The notes under the pieces were generated by a model that saw only the letters and a program-made list of their open reading frames with translations, was not told where the DNA came from and ran no database searches. A DNA stretch of 7,343 bases from NCBI GenBank assembly GCA_934098345.1, contig CAKONX010000058.1, positions 1-7,343 on the forward strand, given 5' to 3'. Below are positions 1 to 4,879 of this stretch, one piece after another. Source of the stretch: an uncultured Bacilli bacterium (lineage in GTDB: Bacteria > Bacillota_I > Bacilli_A > RF39 > UBA660). How positions within the stretch are numbered: the first letter of the stretch is position 1; each line of letters opens with the position of its first letter. A program made the position numbers and the translations under genes.

Positions 1-175
1 GTCCTCTATCAGCTCCAATAGGTAAATTTCTACTCCATAAATCATTTGCTAAATTATTTAATTTTTTATAATCAATTACTTGAATAAAAAATATTCTTCC
101 TATAATTAAAACAAATAATAAAAAAACGACTATAAATATAATTGTAATACGACTCTTATAAGTATTTTGAAACAT
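1..175 (-). CDS. Class B penicillin-binding protein (FtsI/SpoVD/PBP2 type), N-terminal fragment cut by window edge
   Basis: Starting from the ATG at 175, 58 codons are open to the window edge without a stop. Residues 1-9 are short, polar and basic, residues 10-31 form one hydrophobic helix (signal anchor), and the following segment runs RIFFIQVIDYKKLNN then WSRNLPIGADRG. This order, a single N-terminal helix followed by a region rich in Lys and Asn and an R-x-x-P-x-x-A-x-R-G block just before where the family has I-L-D-R-N-G, is typical of class B PBPs, the septal or elongation transpeptidases that crosslink peptidoglycan outside the membrane. A GGTGA ribosome site at 182-186 sits 6 bases before the ATG. 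Pedestal and transpeptidase domains lie outside the window, so FtsI, SpoVD and PBP2 cannot be told apart. The 128-residue gene ends only 44 bases upstream and no good promoter fits in that space, so transcription may come from upstream. Confidence 0.75.
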   Translation of the reverse strand, partial: MFQNTYKSRITIIFIVVFLLFVLIIGRIFFIQVIDYKKLNNLANDLWSRNLPIGADRG

Positions 176-208
176 ATATATTCACCAATAAATCTTATGC
201 AACAAATG

Positions 209-235
209 AAAAAAAACAACTATAAGCTGTTTTTT
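209..235 (-). terminator. Possible intrinsic terminator or attenuator after the 128-residue gene
   Basis: On the minus strand the arms 235-225 and 221-211 form an 11-position stem with one mismatch and a 3-base loop, and eight consecutive T follow (216-209, shared with the arm). Only three pairs are G-C, so the stem is weak. The TAG stop of the 128-residue gene (222-220) lies in the loop and right arm. The penicillin-binding protein starts 36 bases beyond position 211 with no convincing promoter in between, so this could be a leaky attenuator. Confidence 0.4.
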
Positions 236-606
236 CTAAAATATGATTGAATTACTTCAGAGGAAAAATTTTCCCATATATTCTCAGTAAACTCAAATCT
301 TTGAGATTGCTTTACTACTCCTAAATACTCAAAGTCATTTATCACATAGTCATTGAGTTCTAACTTATATACTTGCTCCTCTGTTATATTTTCTGGCATA
401 TAAACAACAAACATTTTATTTCCAGCATTGCGAAAATATATATCTCCATTTTGAACTATAGCATTTTCATTTGAACCACTTAAATTATTAGAACTACAAT
501 AATCATCTACAATATCTTGATGCATAAATCCAAGTTCAATGCCATAATTTATAAAATCACCATTTTGATTCAATATACTTCCCCTATAATTATTAAAATC
601 ATTCAT
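220..606 (-). CDS. Hypothetical 128-residue acidic, probably cytoplasmic protein
   Basis: I do not recognise the family. The start is the ATG at 606, preceded at 7 bases by AGGAAAGGA, a good ribosome site. The product has no signal peptide or membrane helix, one cysteine (Cys37), and is rich in Asn, Asp, Glu and aromatic residues. Residues 1-60 carry an N-terminal pattern of short polar turns (RGSILNQNGDFINYGIELGF). Residues 66-75 (MFVVYMPENI) look like a beta strand followed by a turn, and a charged C-terminal third ends in a basic tail. It lies upstream of a class B penicillin-binding protein on the same strand with a 44-base gap, so it may share its transcript. The leader contains a long hairpin (see 613-651). 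That it is a real gene rests on the ribosome site, the start codon and 128 uninterrupted codons in AT-rich DNA. No function can be assigned. Confidence 0.7.
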   Translation of the reverse strand: MNDFNNYRGSILNQNGDFINYGIELGFMHQDIVDDYCSSNNLSGSNENAIVQNGDIYFRNAGNKMFVVYMPENITEEQVYKLELNDYVINDFEYLGVVKQSQRFEFTENIWENFSSEVIQSYFRKNSL

Positions 607-612
607 ATGTTA

Positions 613-651
613 ATCCTTTCCTATAAAGGAGTCAATATTTGATTCCTTTAT
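613..651 (-). promoter_or_regulatory. Leader hairpin and ribosome site with mutually exclusive pairings, upstream of the 128-residue gene
   Basis: On the minus strand, arms 651-639 and 635-623 pair over 13 positions with one A-C mismatch and a 3-base loop (638-636). No T-run follows, so it is not a normal terminator. The right arm includes TCCTTT, and AGGAAAGGA, the ribosome site of the downstream gene, follows directly. TCCTTT can therefore pair either with AAAGGA upstream (long stem, ribosome site free) or with AAAGGA of the ribosome site (6 pairs, site masked). The stop codon of the start-less frame at 648-842 lies in the left arm. The pairing is visible. A regulatory role is inference. 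Confidence 0.35.
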
Positions 652-842
652 CTCATCTTATTAATAATAGAATTTTCCCCTTCTGTATTTCCACATTCAT
701 CAACGATTTTTTCATATGCATAGATAGTTGATGGAATATTATTTTCGTTAAAATAATTCCAATCATCTATTTGATTGCCATTTTTAATACAAGTATTTTT
801 GTCTTCATCATATACATATGTATATTTATTTTTTCTTTTTAA
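648..842 (-). pseudogene. Start-less open frame, possible C-terminal remnant of an unidentified gene
   Basis: Between the SGNH gene and the 128-residue gene the minus strand has 64 sense codons (842 to 651) ending at TAA 650-648, in a different frame from the SGNH gene. The deduced tail is protein-like and hydrophilic, with two cysteines, a Trp and aromatics (for example YVYDEDKNTCIKNG and IYAYEKIVDECGN). No ATG, GTG or TTG occurs in this frame, and a TAA at 845-843 closes it upstream. In DNA this AT-rich, about one codon in twelve should be a stop, so 64 open codons are unlikely but not impossible by chance. It could be the 3' end of a gene whose front was lost when the SGNH gene arrived. 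Losing one A from the A-run 834-829 would fuse it to the SGNH gene, but that protein already ends with a family-like tail. Family unknown. Confidence 0.3.
810..825. repeat. 16-bp perfect palindrome abutting the SGNH stop codon
   Basis: ATATACATATGTATAT reads identically on both strands and directly follows the TAA at 828-826. It has no T-run on either side, so it is a weak candidate for a terminator. It could be a transcript-end hairpin or a protein site. It consists of A, T and only one C and one G, so chance occurrence in AT-rich DNA is possible. Confidence 0.4.
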
Positions 843-1785
843 TTAAATCTTGAACTGTGTAATAAAAATCTTCGGTCATTTTATTCCAACTACTATATTC
901 TTTTTCTCCACGGTGATTCTCTAAAATATTTAGGTTCTTTAAATATTCTCCTAAATAATCTGTTACTTTAACTGCTCCATAATAGTTCAGATGATCTCCT
1001 TTATCTCTAGTATCTTTATCCCAATTAATATTTACTTTTTTTATTAAATTTAAATCAATATAATCAAGATTATTCTCTTTAGCGTATTTTTTAACACCAT
1101 TATGTTTTTTTATGTTCCAGTTTATTACACTAGGCGTACTAACTAAAATCAGCTTTATATTTTTTTCTTCACAAACTTCTTTTATTAAATCTAAATACAT
1201 TTCATTAAATAATGAAATATTATCCAAAATATTTGATTCTTTCATATAATCTAAACTAACTTTTGGTTTTTCTTCAATTATTGAAAAATTAAATCCTTTA
1301 TAGCCGTCACTTTGATTTATCAATTTTTTATTATTATATAACATTTTCCAATTATCATGTTTATTGAATATTGGAACATTTTGAAAAAGCCATTTTGAAA
1401 TAAATTTATCAAAAGTGATTTTTCTATATATCGTATTAGTTTCAAGAATTACAACTTTAGGATTTTGATGTTCAAGTATCCTTAACAAGTAATTATATGA
1501 AACGTCCAAATATTGGCTTGGAGTACCACATACATAAGAAGTGAACCCATAACTATTCCATAATTGTAAAGGAATAATAGAAGTAAAAGTCTCACTGTCG
1601 CCTATTGCTACAATATCTAAAGTATTCTCTTTTTCTGAAAGTATTCCTTCCGCTATTTTCTCGGAAATATCTGTATATTTTACCTTTTTATTTTGTAAAA
1701 AAAATACAACTACTAAAGATATTAAAACAAATAGTATCAATAAAAATATTATAATTTTTTTTATAGATTCATTGTTTTTTTTCAT
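826..1785 (-). CDS. Membrane-anchored SGNH/GDSL hydrolase, DltD-like acyl-transfer or esterase protein
   Basis: The start chosen is the ATG at 1785 (319 residues), with a GTGGGTG ribosome site 5 bases upstream. An in-frame GTG at 1797 lies inside that site and has none of its own. Residues 10-31 are one hydrophobic helix, leaving the rest outside the membrane. Block I is IGDSE at residues 61-65 with the expected nucleophile Ser64, followed after a gap by the GTPSQ stretch (87-91) and a VVILETN strand (111-117). Near the C-terminus GDHLNYYGA (263-271) supplies the Asp264-x-His or Asp-His pair and the N-x-x-G block seen in DltD-like proteins. Such proteins remove or transfer O-acyl groups (acetyl, D-alanyl) on wall polymers or exopolysaccharide, usually with an MBOAT acyltransferase. 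No MBOAT gene is in this window, so substrate and partner are unknown. The gene has its own promoter and follows a terminator, so it is a separate unit. Confidence 0.8.
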   Translation of the reverse strand: MKKNNESIKKIIIFLLILFVLISLVVVFFLQNKKVKYTDISEKIAEGILSEKENTLDIVAIGDSETFTSIIPLQLWNSYGFTSYVCGTPSQYLDVSYNYLLRILEHQNPKVVILETNTIYRKITFDKFISKWLFQNVPIFNKHDNWKMLYNNKKLINQSDGYKGFNFSIIEEKPKVSLDYMKESNILDNISLFNEMYLDLIKEVCEEKNIKLILVSTPSVINWNIKKHNGVKKYAKENNLDYIDLNLIKKVNINWDKDTRDKGDHLNYYGAVKVTDYLGEYLKNLNILENHRGEKEYSSWNKMTEDFYYTVQDLIKKKK

Positions 1786-1790
1786 ATTAA

Positions 1791-1797
1791 CACCCAC
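1791..1797 (-). promoter_or_regulatory. Ribosome binding site deciding the SGNH start
   Basis: GTGGGTG on the minus strand lies 5 bases before the ATG at 1785. The alternative GTG start at 1797 is the first base triplet of this site, and the bases before it (AT-rich, no purine block) offer no ribosome site. This argues for the ATG. Confidence 0.6.
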
Positions 1798-1805
1798 TAC
1801 AAATT

Positions 1806-1814
1806 ATTATATCA
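1806..1814 (-). promoter_or_regulatory. Extended -10 promoter of the SGNH gene
   Basis: The minus strand reads TGATATAAT (1814-1806): a perfect TATAAT hexamer with the TG of an extended -10 element. No good -35 hexamer is seen 16-18 bases upstream, which an extended -10 can compensate for. Transcription would start near 1799, giving a very short leader containing the ribosome site. It lies between the upstream terminator (1843-1867) and the start codon, where a promoter is needed. Confidence 0.6.
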
Positions 1815-1842
1815 CTAGTAATTAAAAAAAAGTATATAAATC

Positions 1843-1867
1843 AAAAAAATGCTTATGTAAGCATTTT
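1843..1867 (-). terminator. Intrinsic terminator of the secreted protein / signal peptidase / DUF5305 operon
   Basis: On the minus strand arms 1867-1859 and 1854-1846 (AAAATGCTT and its complement) form a perfect 9-pair stem with a 4-base loop, and the T-run 1849-1843 follows. The left arm overlaps the last two bases of the DUF5305 stop codon. The plus strand also shows T-richness after the stem, but no plus-strand gene ends here. Confidence 0.8.
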
Positions 1868-2966
1868 ATTTTTTAGTTTTTTTCTTTTTGAAATCAGAAG
1901 CTTTCATTACATAAATGTAACCAATTCTATCAGCAATTATATAGAATACTGCTTCTTGACCAGGTCTTTCTTCATGGAATAGTATAGGTTTTCCTAAACT
2001 ATCACGAATATCGATTAATCCTTCAAAACTCTTTACAACCTCTATTCTAAGACTACGAGTTTTCATCATATCTTCAACACGTTCAGTTATAACAGTTTCA
2101 CTTATATATCTTTCATAATCTTTTAATATTTTTTCTAATTTCTTTTTATATAAAGTATTATGATCACGAGTTTTAACTATCCAAATTATTATTGCTATTA
2201 CAGCAATTAAATCTAGAACACTTAAAGTAATTGCAAACCAGAATAATACTGGATTATTAATAATAGTTGATTGATATTGAAGTATTTGATCATCACTGTT
2301 AGAAAGTTCATAATTTGGTTTAATTTCTGCTGTTCTTGTTGTAAGTGGAATTTGTAATTCTACTACAGCACTATCAGATAGTTTTTTATCAAAGTTAGCA
2401 TGTTTACCAACAACATCTACATATAAACCAACTACTAGTTTAGATTCAGCTGATAAACCATAAGTATTAATAAATTGTCTTGCTATTTCATTATATTTAT
2501 TATAATCAATTGTTACTTTTTCATTTACTTTAAACATATTATTGCTTAAATCATTAAATTTCTTTTTATCAACAAGCATATCAGTTTCTTCATAGAAGTT
2601 CTTTCCATCAGCGTTGTTTACTTCTACACTTGCTTTTACATAATATGAATATTCAAGGCCAATATTTTCATTACTCTTGAAACTATAATTGAAATTTACA
2701 TTTATATCTTCAATTAATGATGAGATTATTTCTTTACCATCATCCTTTTTTATTGAAGTCATGTTAAAGTTATTTGGTTTTAAATTTACTACGTAATCTA
2801 AGTTACTATTTTCACTATAATGTAATTTGTAATTACTCTTAAATGTTAAAGCAAGGGATGCAATTAAGAAAAAGACCACTAAAAATACTAGACCAAATAT
2901 AACAGTTATTGGAATACATTTTTCTTTGTCCGTTCCCTTTAATAAAGGTAATTCCATTTTTTCCAT
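1866..2966 (-). CDS. DUF5305 family two-pass membrane protein
   Basis: The 366-residue product has two membrane helices (about 19-41 and 239-264) enclosing an extracytoplasmic region of about 200 residues and leaving a cytoplasmic tail of about 100. The outer region is rich in beta-like segments, including the LEYSYYVKASVEV stretch (104-116) that is the recognisable core of DUF5305 proteins, then a conserved-looking helix IARQFINTYG (161-170) and a beta strand LVVGLYVDVVG (177-187). The tail begins with a Lys-rich helix and ends in a compact strand-rich segment (RDSLGKPILF, then AVFYIIADRIGYIYVM), suggesting a small folded domain. DUF5305 has no known biochemical function. In archaea and Firmicutes it is found near S26B signal peptidases and small secreted proteins, as here. 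The ATG at 2966 has an AGAGGTG site 5 bases upstream. The gap to the peptidase gene is 15 bases, so they share a transcript. It may anchor or help assemble the secreted product (inference). Confidence 0.8.
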   Translation of the reverse strand: MEKMELPLLKGTDKEKCIPITVIFGLVFLVVFFLIASLALTFKSNYKLHYSENSNLDYVVNLKPNNFNMTSIKKDDGKEIISSLIEDINVNFNYSFKSNENIGLEYSYYVKASVEVNNADGKNFYEETDMLVDKKKFNDLSNNMFKVNEKVTIDYNKYNEIARQFINTYGLSAESKLVVGLYVDVVGKHANFDKKLSDSAVVELQIPLTTRTAEIKPNYELSNSDDQILQYQSTIINNPVLFWFAITLSVLDLIAVIAIIIWIVKTRDHNTLYKKKLEKILKDYERYISETVITERVEDMMKTRSLRIEVVKSFEGLIDIRDSLGKPILFHEERPGQEAVFYIIADRIGYIYVMKASDFKKKKTKK

Positions 2967-2981
2967 TATGACACCTCTTTA

Positions 2982-4121
2982 CTAAAATATTTCATTTATA
3001 TATACTGATGGCCAAGCAATTAGAAGTACTCTAAATTTGACTATTCCAGTTATATCACCTTTTTTAACTACCCAATTATCGGCATTTTCATTATAGTCAC
3101 CTTTAGTTTGGTAAACCGTCTCACCATCTAAAGTGTAAACTCTATAAATCCTATGTACTATAGTCATATTTTCCTTTAAATAAACGATTATATCGCCTTC
3201 TTTTAAAGTATCAGTATCTTTGTGATATCTTTTATATACAACAGCATCACCCTTATTAACTGTTCCAGTCATGGAACCAGATCCAATGGCTATCATTGCA
3301 TATTCAAATTCTCTGGATACTAATGCAACTAATATTGCAAATACTATAGAAAAGATAATTGTACTAATTTTATTATGTTTTTTGGTTTTTCTTATTGGTT
3401 CGAGTTTAGTATGATCTTCAAATGATTTTAATATTGAATATACAACATATGGGAATACGAGCAATATTACACCTTCGATAAAGACATTTATTTTAGGAGT
3501 TATTGGAAGTATATATATGTATAAATCCATTATTAATCGGTAACATAAACAAGGTTTAATTCCATATCGTTTTGTAACATAATTTAATAATAAATTTTTT
3601 GATATACTTTGAACAAAAATTAACGCAAAAAATTCATATAATTGGTTAAAACTTGAAAAATTGTAGCTTTTTGTTGCAATATTCATTTCAACAAAGAAAA
3701 GAATTATTACCATTAAAGCCTGATAAACAAAATTTAAATATTTATTTCGGCATTCAATATTAACTACAACATATCTTGTTATTTCAGACAAACCAACGAT
3801 TAGGAATACCTTTATCCATGACATTGGAGAAATATAGTTTTTAAATATTGAACTATAACTAGTACTAAAACCAGTTTTAAACCCCAACATATAAAAAGCT
3901 CCCATTAATATAATGGTAGTTCCCAGTACTACTAAGATTCCATCAGTTTTATTTCTTAAAACTGGCTTTTTAAATTGTTTTAATAGCACTGTTAGTATCA
4001 AAAAAACAGATAAACTAATCAAACAAATTGTTGTATCTAATGATTTTGACACAAAAACGTTAAAGAAAAGTAAGCTAGCTAGTACTAACTCTAATATTAA
4101 TTGAGTAATATATTTATACAT
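2982..4121 (-). CDS. Signal peptidase I, S26B (SipW/Sec11) type, with N-terminal polytopic membrane domain
   Basis: The start chosen is the ATG at 4121 (379 residues). An in-frame GTG at 4133 is embedded in the ribosome site. About 250 residues form 8 or 9 hydrophobic segments, ending with one at about 252-270 that leads straight into a C-terminal peptidase domain. The catalytic signature is SGS-M with Ser283, then IVHRIYRV with His323, and KGDYNENAD with Asp342 and Asp348. Having His where bacterial LepB-type enzymes have Lys marks the Ser-His-Asp class of SipW, Sec11 and archaeal peptidases. SipW itself is a much smaller protein, so the polytopic front is an addition. The active site faces outward and would cleave exported preproteins as they leave Sec. 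The substrate is very probably the small secreted protein encoded 35 bases upstream, as with sipW and tasA in Bacillus. The DUF5305 gene follows after 15 bases. Confidence 0.85.
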   Translation of the reverse strand: MYKYITQLILELVLASLLFFNVFVSKSLDTTICLISLSVFLILTVLLKQFKKPVLRNKTDGILVVLGTTIILMGAFYMLGFKTGFSTSYSSIFKNYISPMSWIKVFLIVGLSEITRYVVVNIECRNKYLNFVYQALMVIILFFVEMNIATKSYNFSSFNQLYEFFALIFVQSISKNLLLNYVTKRYGIKPCLCYRLIMDLYIYILPITPKINVFIEGVILLVFPYVVYSILKSFEDHTKLEPIRKTKKHNKISTIIFSIVFAILVALVSREFEYAMIAIGSGSMTGTVNKGDAVVYKRYHKDTDTLKEGDIIVYLKENMTIVHRIYRVYTLDGETVYQTKGDYNENADNWVVKKGDITGIVKFRVLLIAWPSVYINEIF

Positions 4122-4125
4122 TGTG

Positions 4126-4135
4126 CTCACCACTC
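4126..4135 (-). promoter_or_regulatory. Ribosome binding site deciding the signal peptidase start
   Basis: The minus strand reads GAGTGGTGAG from 4135 to 4126, with GGTG ending 6 bases before the ATG at 4121. The alternative GTG codons at 4133 and 4130 lie within the site and lack their own, so the ATG is preferred. The arrangement repeats that of the SGNH gene. Confidence 0.55.
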
Positions 4136-4156
4136 TTTAACTATTTTCTATCAAAA

Positions 4157-4747
4157 TTATTCTGATTCTAAAGCATTAGCAGCTATAGTACAAACATAAG
4201 TGATAGTTTTGCTTGTTACACCTTCTGTTGCACTAACAAATGATCTTTTTTGAGTTACAGTAACAGTATCTGTATCAGAAGTAGCACCAGCAATTAACTT
4301 AGTATCTTTAAGGCCATCTGCAGCAGTAACAGTTAAATATTTTTGATAATCTGCAGCATTTGCAGTAGCAGTTGCTTGTTCTTGTTCAGTTGCACCTTCA
4401 GCAGCAGGTGTAGCTACACAAGAAATAGAACCAATTTGAGCTGTATATTGACTACCGTTTTTAATCTTATAAGATAAAACTGCAGTATCTCCAATACTCT
4501 TCATTTCTTGAGTAGTGAAAGTAATAGTTTTACTATCCTCACTTAAAGTAGCAGTTGCTCCAGCAGCTTTAGCTGTTGCATCAACGTCAACATCGGTAAA
4601 AATTACATTTTTCTTGAAGTTTTCGTCATCTGGTTTAATTACTGCAGTACCATTAATATATAATGTAGTAGTAATAGCCGCAAAACCTACTGCTAATAAT
4701 AGTATTGCTACTATGATTCCTGTTTTAGCTGTTTTATTTTTTTTCAT
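4157..4747 (-). CDS. Small secreted protein with SipW-class signal segment (TasA/camelysin-like), Ala/Thr-rich
   Basis: The 196-residue product starts with a basic end (MKKNKTAKTG), a hydrophobic helix at 11-30 and the motif VGFAAITTTLYINGTA, the variant of the SipW-dependent signal common in uncultured Firmicutes. Cleavage is probably around Ala23-Ala24 (inference). The mature part is strand-rich, with repeated Thr/Val/Ala stretches (YKIKNG, ITFTT, LTVTAADG, TVTVTQ). Cys110 and Cys186 are its only cysteines and sit in ISC-VAT and YVC-TIA strands, so they could form a disulfide. Ala and Thr content is far above that of its neighbours, and the DNA is correspondingly richer in GCA and ACA codons. 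It is the first gene of the operon with a signal peptidase and a DUF5305 protein, so it probably is the peptidase's substrate and a surface fibre or matrix subunit, like TasA. The AAAGGTG site at 4758-4764 is 10 bases before the ATG. Confidence 0.75.
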   Translation of the reverse strand: MKKNKTAKTGIIVAILLLAVGFAAITTTLYINGTAVIKPDDENFKKNVIFTDVDVDATAKAAGATATLSEDSKTITFTTQEMKSIGDTAVLSYKIKNGSQYTAQIGSISCVATPAAEGATEQEQATATANAADYQKYLTVTAADGLKDTKLIAGATSDTDTVTVTQKRSFVSATEGVTSKTITYVCTIAANALESE

Positions 4748-4774
4748 TTCTTTTACACACCTTTCTATGATTAC

Positions 4775-4803
4775 ATTTTACCCCATTTTTTTACAATTAT
4801 CTA
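4775..4803 (-). promoter_or_regulatory. Promoter of the secreted protein / signal peptidase / DUF5305 operon
   Basis: The minus strand has TAGATA (4803-4798, four of six to TTGACA), a 17-base spacer and TAAAAT (4780-4775, five of six to TATAAT). Transcription would start near 4768, about 21 bases before the ATG and just in front of the ribosome site. The spacer contains four G and one copy of a 13-bp repeat. The lysS terminator lies just upstream, so a promoter here is required. Confidence 0.5.
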
Positions 4804-4836
4804 CTTTTTTTTAATATTTTTAAATTTTTTTACAAT
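4785..4836 (-). repeat. 13-bp direct repeat around the operon promoter, with a flanking palindrome
   Basis: On the minus strand ATTGTAAAAAAAT occurs exactly at 4797-4785, inside the promoter spacer, and at 4836-4824, 39 bases further upstream. The second copy overlaps the palindrome ACAATATTGT (4832-4841), itself flanked by TTTACA and TGTAAA. Either could be a regulator's operator or an A-tract upstream element. The A-rich composition weakens the case. Confidence 0.35.
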
Positions 4837-4852
4837 ATTGTGTAAATATCAT

Positions 4853-4879
4853 AAAAAAAGATATGTAAAATTACATATC
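4853..4879 (-). terminator. Intrinsic terminator of lysS
   Basis: Arms 4879-4871 and 4868-4860 (GATATGTAA and its complement) pair perfectly over 9 positions with a 2-base loop, or 8 with a 4-base loop, and seven T follow (4859-4853). The left arm consists of the last two sense codons and the stop codon of lysS. Confidence 0.8.

Noticed and set aside
767..817. Short ATG frame of 16 codons on the minus strand after the SGNH gene
   Set aside because: It is very short, begins inside the palindrome, has no ribosome site and is out of frame with the longer open stretch.
810..840. Programmed frameshift joining the SGNH gene to the following frame
   Set aside because: The needed shift is +1, no standard slippery heptamer fits, the six-A run is short for transcript slippage, and the SGNH protein already ends in a family-like tail. 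It is kept only as a remote option under the remnant.
3913..4104. Plus-strand open frame of 63 codons
   Set aside because: It lies wholly opposite the signal peptidase gene, has no ribosome site, and its sequence looks like an antisense reading of membrane-helix codons.
4515..4814. Plus-strand open frame of 99 codons
   Set aside because: It is antisense to the secreted protein gene and its promoter. Its hydrophobic look comes from reversed Ala/Thr/Val codons, and it has no ribosome site.
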